The notes: generated from the letters alone by a model not told the origin. Positions 21,624 to 30,816 are shown, counted from the first letter of the stretch. The stretch: 64,000 nt of DNA from Gemmatimonadota bacterium (GCA_016712265.1 JADJRJ010000028.1:310001-374000), one strand, 5' to 3'. A program made the numbers and translations.

Positions 21624-22946
21624 GTGTCCTCGCCGCAGCTGATTTCCGGTACTTCGCAGCGCGCCCGGCTGCCGCAGGTTGGCGGTCCCGTGGCATCGCC
21701 ACCGTTCCGGGTGCCTGCAGCGCACTTCGTCGCGTCGCTGTCCTGGCTGTTGGTGGCCGCAGGGATGCTGGTGTGGTTGGCACCGCGCCTTGCCCTGGGG
21801 CGTGTGTTCGATCCTCCGGTGCTCGCCCTTGTTCACGTCGTCATGCTCGGGGTGGTCGCTTCCGCGATCTTTGGGGCGCTGAACCAGTTCGTTCCCGGGG
21901 CGCTGGGTGTGCCGCTGCGCAGTGTACGTGTGGCGATGGCAGGCTTCTGGCTGCTCCAGGCCGGCGTCGTGTTGCTGGTGGCCGGGCTGTGGCTGTGGCG
22001 CGGGGTGTTGCAGGGTCTTGGGTGGCTGCTGGTGTTTGGGGCCGTGAGCGCCGTTTCGTATAACACGCTGCGTGCGCGGCGGCACTCGATTCACGGCAAG
22101 CTCGTCGGCCTCTACCTGAGCGTCTCGCACTCGGCGCTCGGCGTCGCCATGGGTGTCGCCGTTGCGCGGATCGGCGACACCGTAGGCTGGTGGCAGGTCG
22201 ATCGCGTGTCACTCCTGGCCGCGCATGCGCTCCTTGGCGCCCTCGGGTTTGGCACGTTGAGTGCTATCGGCGTTGCCAGTCGCATGCTCCCCACCTTCTT
22301 GCTCGGTCCCGGCGACGATAGGCGCTGGCTTCACGCCCAGCTGGCAGTGACGGTCGTGGGACTGCTCACCGTCGTGACCGGAGCTTTCTTGGGATACACG
22401 CCGGCGATGCGTCTCGGGGGCGGGACCCTCGTCGCAGGTGGCTGCCTCACCGTCGGACTCGGTGTCCGCTGGTTCAGGCGCCGGCATCGCGCGCTCGACC
22501 CTGCGCTGTGGCATGTGGTGGCAGCGTTTGTGGCGCAGGCGCTGGCGACGGTCGAAGGAACACGGTTGCTCGTGGGCGCGCTGAACGACTTCACGCAGTG
22601 GGCGGTGCTCCTCGTGCTGCTCGTGATCGGCTGGCACGTGACGCTCGTCATCGGGGTCATGTCCAAGATCCTGACGCACTTGAGCTACAACAATCTTGCG
22701 CCGGTGATGCCGGGGTTCGCGGCGCTCGGTTCGCCCGACCGCCTGCTTCGTCGGGACTGGCAAGGCGCGAGCGCCGCCCTGCTGACGCTGGGCTGGTGCG
22801 GTGCGGCGACGGCGATAGCGCGTCATGCGCCTGGCGCGGCTCGCGTCGCGGCGCTGCTCTGGAGCTGTGGGGCGACCCTCACAGTGGCGAACTACGTTCG
22901 AATGCTCGTGCGTGGCCGTGATTCGGTGACCCGCGCGCCTGTCTGA
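21624..22946 (+). CDS. Polytopic membrane protein, NnrS/heme-copper-oxidase-subunit-like
   Basis: A 440-residue protein with about twelve transmembrane helices and no soluble domain. Several histidines lie inside or at the ends of helices: H71 (LALVHVVMLG), H168 (SVSHSALGV), H200 (LLAAHALLG), H337 (IGWHVTLVIG) and H351 (ILTHLSY). This spread recalls NnrS and the oxidase/NO-reductase subunit I superfamily, where such residues bind heme or copper. I infer a heme- or metal-binding membrane protein, not a proven oxidase. The start is a GTG at 21624. It is followed, on the same strand, by a polyferredoxin gene, suggesting a redox pair. Confidence 0.55.
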   Translation: MSSPQLISGTSQRARLPQVGGPVASPPFRVPAAHFVASLSWLLVAAGMLVWLAPRLALGRVFDPPVLALVHVVMLGVVASAIFGALNQFVPGALGVPLRSVRVAMAGFWLLQAGVVLLVAGLWLWRGVLQGLGWLLVFGAVSAVSYNTLRARRHSIHGKLVGLYLSVSHSALGVAMGVAVARIGDTVGWWQVDRVSLLAAHALLGALGFGTLSAIGVASRMLPTFLLGPGDDRRWLHAQLAVTVVGLLTVVTGAFLGYTPAMRLGGGTLVAGGCLTVGLGVRWFRRRHRALDPALWHVVAAFVAQALATVEGTRLLVGALNDFTQWAVLLVLLVIGWHVTLVIGVMSKILTHLSYNNLAPVMPGFAALGSPDRLLRRDWQGASAALLTLGWCGAATAIARHAPGAARVAALLWSCGATLTVANYVRMLVRGRDSVTRAPV

Positions 22947-23081
22947 GCGCGCGCAACCGGCGGGTCCCGTTGGTCGAGCGTTCGCTGTCCGGGAATCCCC
23001 GTCCATCGCGTCATCGCCCGCCCTACTGCCGCGTACGGCGCGCGGAGCGATGATGCCACGCCTTCCGAGGAGCGATGTGAC

Positions 23082-24080
23082 GTGACTGCGGTGCCACTCC
23101 CAGTTGTCCGACAGCGCCCTCTCTGGCGCGCCGCCCAGTGGATCGGTGTGAGCCTCACTCTGGTGCTTCTGGGCGCCCTGGTCACCGCACCGACGACCAC
23201 GTTACACGTGCTGTGGGACATGGTGATTCCGCTCCTGCCCGCAGTCTTCCTCGTGAATCCGCTCATCTGGCGCAACGTGTGTCCACTCGCGACGCTGAAC
23301 GATCTGTTGCCCGACCGGCCCGCGCGCCGAGCGATGGACACGACGATGCTGCGGCGGGCGTGGGTGGTGGGAATCGTCCTCCTTTTCGCGATGGTCCCGG
23401 CGCGTCGATTTCTGTTCAACGAGGGCGGCATCGCGCTCGCGCTCACCATCACGGTGGTGGCCGTGCTCGCCGTGGTGACAGGTGTCGCGTTCTCGCGGCG
23501 GGCCGGCTTCTGCGGTTCGCTCTGCCCTGTGCTTCCCGTCGAGAAGTTGTACGGACAGGCGCCACTAATTTCGATGTCCGGGGCTCGGTGCAGTGACTGC
23601 ACATTGTGCATCAGCATCGGTTGCATCGACCTGGCGGGGAACAAGACAGTGGCCCAGACCATCGGGCCCCTGCGACGTGATACGGGTTGGCTGCGCACCA
23701 GCTTTGGTGTTCTTGCCGCCGCGTTCCCCGGGTTCATCCTCGGGTACTTCACGACCAGCAACGGCGACCTGTCCACGGCAGGCGAGGTCTACTGGCGGGT
23801 TCTGTCCCTGGCAGCGGCCAGCTACGGGATCGTAGCGGTGCTGACGGTGATGCTGTCCCTGCGCGCGGCGCTGGCGATGCCGCTTCTGGGAGCTGGTTCT
23901 CTGGGGATCTACTACTGGTACGCGGCCCCCGTGCTTGCCGAAGCGTACCTCGCGCCGCCGGCGACAACCTCGATAGTTCGCGGTGCGATGGGCGTGGTCA
24001 TCGCGTGGTGGCTTTTTGCGGCATTGCGACGGGTGAGGGCGAATCCGTCACTGGCGCCACGCGTCGCCAATTCGACGTAA
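23082..24080 (+). CDS. NosR/NapH-like membrane protein with iron-sulfur cysteine motifs
   Basis: A 332-residue protein with about nine membrane helices. Cysteine motifs are placed as in the NosR/NapH/CcoG superfamily: RNVCP at 64-68 (C67), GFCGSLCP at 142-149 (C144, C148), and a ferredoxin-like CSDCTLCISIGC at 170-181. The last motif has four residues before its final Cys instead of the usual three. Such proteins pass electrons from quinols across the membrane to nitrogen-oxide or other reductases. The GTG start at 23082 has GAGGAG about ten bases upstream. It ends just before a strong hairpin and follows the histidine-rich membrane protein, a likely partner. Confidence 0.75.
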   Translation: MTAVPLPVVRQRPLWRAAQWIGVSLTLVLLGALVTAPTTTLHVLWDMVIPLLPAVFLVNPLIWRNVCPLATLNDLLPDRPARRAMDTTMLRRAWVVGIVLLFAMVPARRFLFNEGGIALALTITVVAVLAVVTGVAFSRRAGFCGSLCPVLPVEKLYGQAPLISMSGARCSDCTLCISIGCIDLAGNKTVAQTIGPLRRDTGWLRTSFGVLAAAFPGFILGYFTTSNGDLSTAGEVYWRVLSLAAASYGIVAVLTVMLSLRAALAMPLLGAGSLGIYYWYAAPVLAEAYLAPPATTSIVRGAMGVVIAWWLFAALRRVRANPSLAPRVANST

Positions 24081-24113
24081 ACGACGGGCAGTGGGACGGC
24101 CGCTGCCCGTCGT
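24081..24113. terminator. Hairpin between convergent genes (bidirectional terminator)
   Basis: ACGACGGGCAG at 24081-24091 and CTGCCCGTCGT at 24103-24113 form a perfect 11-bp stem with an 11-base loop. The hairpin starts directly after the stop codon of the polyferredoxin gene and lies 9 bases before the end of the convergent transketolase gene. The right side is followed by a short CTTCAGCTT tail. Confidence 0.75.
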
Positions 24114-24121
24114 CTTCAGCT

Positions 24122-26131
24122 TCAGGTGAGCGCGGCCGCGACCACCCGCTCCACCGTGAGCCCGTACTCGCGGTACAACACCTGGTACGGAGCACTCGCG
24201 CCGAACGTCTCGATCCCAATCACCGTCCCCTGGTCCCCGATCAGGCGGTCCCACGACATCGGGTGCGCGGCCTCGATCGCGATGCGCTTCACGCCGGCCG
24301 GCAACACACTCGCGCGATACGCGGCGTCCTGCTGCAGGAACAACTCGTGCGACGGCACACTGACCACGCGCGCCGCCACCCCCTTCGCGGCCAAAGCCCC
24401 CTGGGCCTCTAGCGCGATCCCTACCTCGGACCCGCTCGCCATCAACACGACGGCAGCTGCACCGTTGCCGGCATCGAGGACGTACCCCCCGCGTGCCACC
24501 TCGCTCGCAGCTCCACGGTTGCTCCGGTCGATCAACGGCAGCTTCTGGCGGGTGAGCACGAGGGCCACCGGGCCCGTCCGATGCGCAATCGCCACGCGCC
24601 ACGATTCGGCCGTCTCGTTGGCGTCCGCCGGGCGCAGCACCATCACATTGGGAATGCAGCGGAGCGACGTGAGATGCTCGATCGGCTGGTGGGTCGGTCC
24701 GTCCTCGCCGAGCCCGATCGAGTCGTGGGTGAAGACGTAGATCACCCGCTGCTTCATCAGCGCCGCGAGCCGGATGGCCGGGCGCATGTAATCCGCAAAG
24801 ACGAGGAAGGTGCCGCCGTAGGCGATGCAGCCGCCGTGCAGCGTCATCCCGTTCATGAGCGCGCCCATCGCATGCTCACGCACCCCAAAATGCATGTTGC
24901 GCCCGGCCGGGGTTGCCGCGGCAAAGCGGGGCGAGTCCTTGATCACGGTGAGGTTCGACCCGCTCAGGTCGGCCGAGCCACCGATCAACTCGGGCACCTT
25001 CGCCGCCAGCGCGTTGAGCACGATACCCGAGGCGTTGCGGCTGGCGATGTTGCCATTCTCCGCCGTGAAGGTCGGGATGGCCTGCTGCCAGCCGCCGGGC
25101 AGGTCGCCCCGCATGCGGCGCCCAAACTCCATCGCGTCGGCGGGATGTGCCTTCGTGTAGGCGATCACGGCGCGGCGCCAGACGTCCTGCACCGTCGCGC
25201 CACCGGCGCACAACCCGCGCCAATGCGCCGCCGCCTCGGCGGGCACCGTAAACGGCTCCGCCGCCGTCCATCCATAGGCCTGCTTCGTCAACGCCACTTC
25301 GGCAGCGCCTAACGGTTCTCCGTGCGCCTTGGCGCTGTCCTGCCGGTTGGGGGACCCAAAGCCGATGTGCGTCCGCGTGACGATCAATGACGGCCGCGTC
25401 GGATCGCTCTTCGCCGACGCGACGGCGCGATCAATCGCGTCGAGGTCGTTGACGTCGGCGATGTGCAGCACCTGCCAGCCGTAGCCCTCAAAGCGGCGAG
25501 CCACGTCGTCGCTGCACGTCAGGTCGGTGCTGCCGTCGATGGAGATGCGGTTGTCGTCGAAGAAGGCGATCAGCTTGGCGAGCTTGAAGTGCCCGGCGAA
25601 GGACGCCGCCTCGTGCGAGATCCCCTCCATCAGGCACCCGTCGCCCACCACGACGAAGGTGTGGTGGTCGACGATCGTGTGTCCCTCACGATTGAACGTC
25701 GCCGCCAGGTGCGCCTCGGCGGCGGCCATGCCGACTGCGTTGGCAAAGCCCTGGCCGAGCGGGCCCGTCGTGGTCTCGATCCCTGCGGTGTGGCCGACTT
25801 CCGGGTGGCCCGGCGTGGCGCTTCCCCATTGGCGAAAGCGCTTGATCTCGTCGAGCGACAGCGCGTACCCACTCATATGAAGGGTCGCGTACAGCAACAT
25901 CGACGCGTGTCCGTTGGACAGGACGAACCGGTCGCGATCCGGCCAGTGCGGGTCGGCCGGGTTGTGCTTGAGGTGTTTGGTGTAGAGGCGGTACGCGAGC
26001 GGGGCGAGGGCCATCGGGGCCCCGGGGTGTCCACTCTCGGCGGCCTGGACGGCGTCGATCGCGAGGGTGCGGACTGTATTGATGCACAACGCGTCGAGCG
26101 ACCCGATGGTCGCGTCGGCGGGAGGGGTCAC
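24122..26131 (-). CDS. tkt: Transketolase
   Basis: The 669-residue protein has the full transketolase layout: an N-terminal thiamine-diphosphate domain with GDGCLMEG at 163-170 ending in an FFDDN segment, a central pyrimidine-binding domain (EHAMGALMNG, YGGTFLVFADYMRPAIRL) and a C-terminal domain (VVSVPSHELFLQQD). Conserved histidines in SGHPGAPM (residues 33-40) and LSNGHASMLLY are present. It moves two-carbon units between ketose and aldose phosphates in the pentose phosphate pathway in the cytoplasm. The GTG start at 26131 is fixed by AGGAG seven bases upstream. The length matches the family. Confidence 0.97.
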   Translation of the reverse strand: MTPPADATIGSLDALCINTVRTLAIDAVQAAESGHPGAPMALAPLAYRLYTKHLKHNPADPHWPDRDRFVLSNGHASMLLYATLHMSGYALSLDEIKRFRQWGSATPGHPEVGHTAGIETTTGPLGQGFANAVGMAAAEAHLAATFNREGHTIVDHHTFVVVGDGCLMEGISHEAASFAGHFKLAKLIAFFDDNRISIDGSTDLTCSDDVARRFEGYGWQVLHIADVNDLDAIDRAVASAKSDPTRPSLIVTRTHIGFGSPNRQDSAKAHGEPLGAAEVALTKQAYGWTAAEPFTVPAEAAAHWRGLCAGGATVQDVWRRAVIAYTKAHPADAMEFGRRMRGDLPGGWQQAIPTFTAENGNIASRNASGIVLNALAAKVPELIGGSADLSGSNLTVIKDSPRFAAATPAGRNMHFGVREHAMGALMNGMTLHGGCIAYGGTFLVFADYMRPAIRLAALMKQRVIYVFTHDSIGLGEDGPTHQPIEHLTSLRCIPNVMVLRPADANETAESWRVAIAHRTGPVALVLTRQKLPLIDRSNRGAASEVARGGYVLDAGNGAAAVVLMASGSEVGIALEAQGALAAKGVAARVVSVPSHELFLQQDAAYRASVLPAGVKRIAIEAAHPMSWDRLIGDQGTVIGIETFGASAPYQVLYREYGLTVERVVAAALT

Positions 26132-26301
26132 GTGGTACTCCTGTGGGGGGCCGTGCGGGAGGAACGAAAGCTAGCCCGTCGCCCCAAGGGTGCGAAGCGC
26201 CCGGCGGGTTCCGGTGCCCCCGCGGTGGAGCGCACTTGGCTTGACGGCCGGTCGGATTGGGGCGAGGGTAACCCGCGACTCCCCATCCCTCGAAAACGCC
26301 C

Positions 26302-27744
26302 ATGCCGAGCGCCACCTCTCCATCCAGGCTCCTCCTTGCCCTGACCCTCGCGGCGACGTCGCTCGGCGCCCAGTCCGCCGGCTCGGTGGCCAACGACCCC
26401 GAGGTCCTCGGCGCCGCGCGACTCTTCTCTGCGTGGATGGAGGGGCAGATCGCCTACCGCGGGCTGCCCGGCATTGCCGTCGGGGTGGTGAGCGACCAGG
26501 AGCTGGTCTGGTCCAAGGGCTTTGGGTACGCCGACGTCCAGTCAAAGCGACCGATGACGCCCAGCACCCTGTTCCGTATGGCGTCGCACAGCAAGCTCTT
26601 CACGGCGACCGCGATCATGCAGTTGCGCGAGCAGGGGAAGGTGCGGCTCGATGATCCCGTCTCCAAGCACCTGCCATGGTTCACCCTCAAGCCGGCGGGG
26701 AGCGACGATGGCGAGGTGACTATTGAGCAGCTCCTCACGCATGCCTCGGGACTCCCGCGTGAAGCGGGCGACCACTGGTCGACCAACGATTTCCCGACCA
26801 CCGAGGAAGTGAAGCAGTTGATGGCCAACCGCCAGGCGGCGTTTCCTCCAGCGACGCGATGGAAGTACTCGAACCTCGCGTACACCATCGCCGGGATGGT
26901 CGTCGAGGCGGTCAGCGGCCAACGCTGGGCCGACTATGTGCAACAACACATCTACTCCCCGCTCGGGATGACGCAGTCCAGCGTGGACAAGAACGTCCCC
27001 GGGCTGACGGTGGGATACGGTCGTCGCATGCCCGACGGCTCGCGGGCGCTCATTCCCTTCATTGATGCGCGCGGGATGGGCTCGGCGACGGGGATCACCT
27101 CGAATGTCGAGGACATGGCGAAGTTCGCCTCCGCCCAATTCCGCAGGGGAAAGATGGGCGGGAAGCAGATCCTGAGCACGGGTTCACTTCGCGAGATGCA
27201 TCGTGTGCGCTCCGTGGAGGAGAACTGGACGTCAGGGACGGGGATCGGCTTTGGGATCAGCCGCTTCCGGGACCGCACCTACGTGGGACACGGCGGCGGA
27301 TACCTGGGGAATACGACGCAGACGATGATTCAGCTGGACGACAAGGTGGCGGTGATCGTGCTGACCAACACCAATGACTCCGACCCGTCGGCGATAGCGC
27401 GGCAATTGATGAGTACCGTCGGTTTCGCCGTGGCGAAGGCAGCGGCGGTGAAGCCGGCGGTGGTGGCGTGGGATCCCGCGTGGGGGCGCTTCGCCGGGTT
27501 GTACCGCGACGCCTGGGGCGACCAACAGGTCGTGCTGCTCAACAACAAGCTGGTGCTCATCTCGCCTAACGCGGGCAACGTGGATGAGCCCACGCAGCTG
27601 GAGCCGCTTGGTGGCGGGCGATTCCGGATGATGGCGCGGTCGGGGGGCGGCGCGGTGGGGGAAGTGGTACAGTTCGTTGAGGAAGGGGGACGGGTGACCC
27701 GACTCCTGATCGGTGATGGCTTCTATCGTCGCGTCGCGCCGTAG
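26302..27744 (+). CDS. Serine hydrolase of the beta-lactamase/penicillin-binding-protein-like family
   Basis: A 480-residue exported protein with a signal peptide (1-23). The class C-type catalytic motif S-x-x-K is SHSK at 95-98, the second motif is YSN at 189-191, and the third motif region is represented by GHGGGYLGN. Residues about 375-480 form an extra C-terminal domain of beta character. Enzymes of this group hydrolyse esters, D-amino-acid amides or beta-lactams; there is no reason to predict antibiotic resistance here. It is divergent from the transketolase gene across about 170 bases with no obvious promoter elements. Confidence 0.9.
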   Translation: MPSATSPSRLLLALTLAATSLGAQSAGSVANDPEVLGAARLFSAWMEGQIAYRGLPGIAVGVVSDQELVWSKGFGYADVQSKRPMTPSTLFRMASHSKLFTATAIMQLREQGKVRLDDPVSKHLPWFTLKPAGSDDGEVTIEQLLTHASGLPREAGDHWSTNDFPTTEEVKQLMANRQAAFPPATRWKYSNLAYTIAGMVVEAVSGQRWADYVQQHIYSPLGMTQSSVDKNVPGLTVGYGRRMPDGSRALIPFIDARGMGSATGITSNVEDMAKFASAQFRRGKMGGKQILSTGSLREMHRVRSVEENWTSGTGIGFGISRFRDRTYVGHGGGYLGNTTQTMIQLDDKVAVIVLTNTNDSDPSAIARQLMSTVGFAVAKAAAVKPAVVAWDPAWGRFAGLYRDAWGDQQVVLLNNKLVLISPNAGNVDEPTQLEPLGGGRFRMMARSGGGAVGEVVQFVEEGGRVTRLLIGDGFYRRVAP

Positions 27745-27789
27745 CCTTGGTCGACCGGTCGGCGGTCGTTTTGCGAGCGTGATCTTGAT

Positions 27790-27815
27790 GGGACGTCCCC
27801 GGAGTGGGGCGTCCC
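27790..27815 (+). terminator. Hairpin after the serine hydrolase gene
   Basis: GGGACGTCCCC (27790-27800) pairs with GGGGCGTCCC (27806-27815) around a five-base loop, with one bulged T. The C-rich tail lacks a T-run, so it is a plausible but weak terminator. Confidence 0.45.
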
Positions 27816-27854
27816 CCCTCGCGAGATCGGGGTAGGCGCTGGCATCTTGGCTGG

Positions 27855-29267
27855 ATGAAAACAGCCCTCATGAATCGCGCCCTGATCGTGTCCGCCTTGC
27901 TGGCTGCTTCGGCGGAAGGGCAGGGCCGCGCCCACCCCGACAGCGCGCATCGCGCCATCCTCAAGGAGATGCTCGAGATCAACTCCTCCCCGGTCGGGGG
28001 GAAGGTCTCGCAGGCCTCGCGCGCCGTGGCTCGGCGCCTCCTCGCGGCTGGGTACCCGGCCGCGGACGTGCAGGTAATCGGTCCGTCGCCGGCCTGCCTC
28101 AACGTGGTGGCGACCCTCCGCGGCCGCGACCGGTCGACCAAGCCCATCCTGTTGATGGCCCACCTCGACGTGGTGAACGCCGAGCGCAAGGACTGGAAGT
28201 ACGATCCGTTCGTGCTGCGGGAAGAGAACGGGTTCTTCCTGGGGCGCGGCGTGCTGGACAACAAGGCCGGCGCCAGCGTCATCGTGGCCAACATGGTGAC
28301 GATGAAGCGCGAGCGGTTCGTGCCACAGCGCGACATCATCCTGGTCCTGACCTGCGACGAGGAGACAACGGCCGAGAACGGGATCGTCTGGTTGCTGAAG
28401 AACGTGCCGCGGCTCAAGGAAGCGGCCTACGCGCTGAATACCGACGCGGGTGGGGTCTACCAGTCCGAAGCAGGACGCCACGTCTTCGACCTGCAGGCGG
28501 CGGAGAAGACGTACATCGCGTTCGAGGCGACCGCCACGAACGAGGGCGGGCACTCGTCGCTGCCGCGGCCGGACAACGCGATCTACGCGTTGGCCAGCGG
28601 CCTCGCGCGGCTCGCGGCCCATCGCTTCCCGGTGGAGTACAACCCGGTCTCCCAGGCGTCGTATGCGAAGGGTGCCGAGGTGGAGCGCGGGCAGCTGGCG
28701 GATGACATGCGCGCGGCCGGGCGCGGGGAGACATCGGGGCCCGCGATCGAGCGGCTCCTGGCCATCCCACACATTGGCGCCGGGCTGCATACGACCTGTG
28801 TCGCGACGATGTTGCGCGGCGGGCACGCCGAGAACGCGCTGCCGCAGTCGGCGACCGCGACGATCAACTGCCGGGTGATGCCGGGGACCGAGGTCGAGTC
28901 GGTCCGTACGACACTCGCGCGGGTGATGGCCGACAGCACGATCGCGATCAAGCTCACCTATCCGCCGACGCCGAGCGGTGCGTCCCCACTCATGCCGGAG
29001 GTGATGGCGACGGTGGAGCGGTTGGCCGAGGAGTACTGGCCGAAGGCGCTCGTGGTTCCCGGGATGTCGAATGGGGCGACGGACGGCCTCTACCTGCGGA
29101 ATGCCGGCGTGCCCGTGTTTGGGATTGCGGCGATCGCGGTGCAGCCGGAGGACGAGCGATCGCATGGCCTCGACGAACGGGTTCCGGTGGCGTCGGTGTA
29201 CCGGGCGCGGACCTTCTGGGACAAGATGGTGCGCGAGCTGGCGTCGGCGGCGGGGAGGACGATGTGA
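27855..29267 (+). CDS. M20 family metallopeptidase, exported
   Basis: I use ATG 27855, which gives a signal peptide (MKTALMNRALIVSALLAASA); a start at 27804 would hide it. The 470-residue product shows the M20 metal ligands in order: MAHLDVV (H103, D105), GRGVLDNKAG (bridging D135), TCDEE (E169 general base and E170), and a C-terminal HGLDERV. A dimerisation 'lid' domain lies between about 200 and 330. It probably hydrolyses di- or oligopeptides or acyl-amino acids in the periplasm. The TGA stop overlaps the GTG of the next gene in ATGTGA. Confidence 0.92.
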   Translation: MKTALMNRALIVSALLAASAEGQGRAHPDSAHRAILKEMLEINSSPVGGKVSQASRAVARRLLAAGYPAADVQVIGPSPACLNVVATLRGRDRSTKPILLMAHLDVVNAERKDWKYDPFVLREENGFFLGRGVLDNKAGASVIVANMVTMKRERFVPQRDIILVLTCDEETTAENGIVWLLKNVPRLKEAAYALNTDAGGVYQSEAGRHVFDLQAAEKTYIAFEATATNEGGHSSLPRPDNAIYALASGLARLAAHRFPVEYNPVSQASYAKGAEVERGQLADDMRAAGRGETSGPAIERLLAIPHIGAGLHTTCVATMLRGGHAENALPQSATATINCRVMPGTEVESVRTTLARVMADSTIAIKLTYPPTPSGASPLMPEVMATVERLAEEYWPKALVVPGMSNGATDGLYLRNAGVPVFGIAAIAVQPEDERSHGLDERVPVASVYRARTFWDKMVRELASAAGRTM

Positions 29268-29899
29268 GGGACCGCGATTCGGTGGTGGAGGTCGTGCGGA
29301 GCGCGACGGGCTTGAATCTGGTTGGGTGGGCTGCGATCACTGATGCGGCACGAGCGGCACGAGCGGCACGAGCGGCACGAGCGGCACGAGCGGCACGGGC
29401 GGCACGGGCGGCACGAGGAGCACGGGGGGCACGCGGGGGGGGGAGTGTCACGCGCCGACCTGGTGTTGTCGCGCTCTTGCTGAGTATTGCCTGCGCGAAG
29501 GAGGCGCCGCCGCCACCGCCGCCCGCGGTGCCGCCGGCCCCGATCGCGTGGGCGTATGACGCTCCTCCGGTCTGGGACGAACGGGTGACCTTCTCCGAGG
29601 ACCAGCAGCCGGGAGCGCACCTCTCTTCGCGCGTGTTTCGCTATACGCCGCGCGACACGTCGGTGAGGCCGCAGGTCCTCCTCGGTATCGTCGTCTACGA
29701 CAGCGCGGCGTGGGCGCGTTTAGCTGCCGAGGCTGGTCCGCCCCAGGGTGACTCGCTCACCAGTGCAGACGGACAGGTGTTTGTGGCGGGATTCCCGCAG
29801 TCGAATCCGTTCGCCGAGGGCTCGGCGGACTCTCGGACCTTTGACTCCCTCGCCGTTGACCTCGCCCGCGTGCGACAGGGGTTCCGCGTCCTGAGATGA
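29264..29899 (+). CDS. Putative lipoprotein with repeat-encoded N-terminal extension
   Basis: The frame begins with GTG at 29264, overlapping the stop of the M20 gene, and encodes 211 residues. Its first 27 residues have no recognisable role; residues 28-57 are ten tripeptides, eight Ala-Ala-Arg and two Gly-Ala-Arg, written by a 9-bp tandem repeat. A lipobox-like LLSIAC (Cys77) then follows, with a Pro-rich linker and a 110-residue domain I do not recognise. The export signal is in the middle of the frame, so the real start may lie after the repeat, perhaps at a non-standard codon. A run of nine G (29435-29443) just before the lipobox could shift frame. Confidence 0.5.
   Translation: MRDRDSVVEVVRSATGLNLVGWAAITDAARAARAARAARAARAARAARAARGARGARGGGSVTRRPGVVALLLSIACAKEAPPPPPPAVPPAPIAWAYDAPPVWDERVTFSEDQQPGAHLSSRVFRYTPRDTSVRPQVLLGIVVYDSAAWARLAAEAGPPQGDSLTSADGQVFVAGFPQSNPFAEGSADSRTFDSLAVDLARVRQGFRVLR
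29345..29434 (+). repeat. 9-bp tandem repeat, ten copies
   Basis: The unit GCGGCACGA is repeated ten times without gaps. Copies 1-5 and 8 are identical; copies 6 and 7 end in G instead of A; copies 9 (GGAGCACGG) and 10 (GGGGCACGC) are decayed. Because the unit is three codons long, copy-number change keeps the frame, which reads Ala-Ala-Arg. The array is followed by nine G. Confidence 0.95.
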
Positions 29900-30378
29900 G
29901 CGCGCCCACCGAGCGCGATCGCGCGGACATCATCCTGCTGCCACCGCTGATCTACCTTGGCGGGATCGTGGTGGGATTCATCATTGAATCGTGGTTCCCG
30001 ACGTCGCTGGGCGATCGGCGGATGCTGAGTGTGCTTGGGGTCGTGGGGATCGCGGCTGGCGGGTTGCTCGGCGCGTGGGGTGACCTGACCATGAAGCGCT
30101 CGGGGACGAGCCCGTTCCCGTGGAAACCCACCAAGGCGATCGTCGATACCGGGCCGTATCGCTTCACCCGCAATCCGCTGTATGTCGCACAGGCGTTGAT
30201 GCACGCGGGGGTCGCGGCGCTTGGGGATTCGGCGTGGGCGCTGGCGGCGCTGGTGCCGGTGCTGGTTGTGGTGCGCTACGGCGTGATCAAGCCGGAAGAG
30301 GAGTACCTCACGCGCAAGTTTGGCGACGCGTATGTCGGGTATACACGGCGCGTGCGGCGCTGGCTGGGCCCGGCCTGA
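29896..30378 (+). CDS. Isoprenylcysteine carboxyl methyltransferase (ICMT)-family membrane protein
   Basis: A 160-residue protein with about four helices. The C-terminal part has the family signature: a GPYRFTRNPLYVAQALMHAG segment (residues about 83-102), then VIKPEEEYLTRKFGDAYVGYTRRVRRW. Bacterial members are S-adenosylmethionine-dependent methyltransferases in the membrane; bacterial substrates are mostly unknown. The ATG overlaps the stop of the lipoprotein gene as ATGA (29896-29899), so the two are probably made together. Confidence 0.88.
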   Translation: MSAPTERDRADIILLPPLIYLGGIVVGFIIESWFPTSLGDRRMLSVLGVVGIAAGGLLGAWGDLTMKRSGTSPFPWKPTKAIVDTGPYRFTRNPLYVAQALMHAGVAALGDSAWALAALVPVLVVVRYGVIKPEEEYLTRKFGDAYVGYTRRVRRWLGPA

Positions 30379-30405
30379 CGTCCCACTGGCGAACGCGATG
30401 CCCCG

Positions 30406-30816
30406 TTAGCCGGTCACCATCTCGTAGCCAGCCGCCGCGAAGTGCCGGTCCAGCGTCAGTGCTGAGCGGGTGCCGCGTTCGGCCATGATGGCGAAGCTCA
30501 CGGCATCAACCAGCGAAAACGGCTTATCCGAGAATCGTGTGATCCAGTTGGTGACTGCGGCGTCTTCCAGGGACTCCGTGCTCGTCACGACCACGTTCGG
30601 CGATGCGCGCACCAACTGCAGGAAGCGCAATCCTACTCCGATTCCCGCGCGTCTCATGATGAGCGCGTGCGACTCGGCCACGACCAGGTTTGACGTCACG
30701 ATGCGTTCGCGGCGTTCGATCCTGGTTCGCAGGGCGGCACTCAAACGCGCGTGATCCGGGTGGGACCGTACGACGAGGGGATACCACGCGCTGGTGTCGA
30801 CAAACACCTCACTCAT
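30406..30816 (-). CDS. vapC: PIN-domain toxin (VapC-type ribonuclease)
   Basis: The 136-residue product starts FVDTSAW and keeps the four acidic residues of a PIN domain: D7, E48 (VVAESH), D104 (LVDAVS) and D123 (LTLDRHF). VapC toxins cut RNA with magnesium, often initiator tRNA or rRNA; the target here is unknown. ATG 30816 is chosen over an upstream start because it overlaps the antitoxin stop in ATGA. Together with the preceding gene it forms a type II toxin-antitoxin module. Confidence 0.9.
   Translation of the reverse strand: MSEVFVDTSAWYPLVVRSHPDHARLSAALRTRIERRERIVTSNLVVAESHALIMRRAGIGVGLRFLQLVRASPNVVVTSTESLEDAAVTNWITRFSDKPFSLVDAVSFAIMAERGTRSALTLDRHFAAAGYEMVTG

Noticed and set aside
26302..27744. 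Beta-lactamase as an antibiotic-resistance gene
   Set aside because: Motifs fit the broad class C-like serine hydrolase family, most of whose members act on other substrates; nothing here points to resistance.
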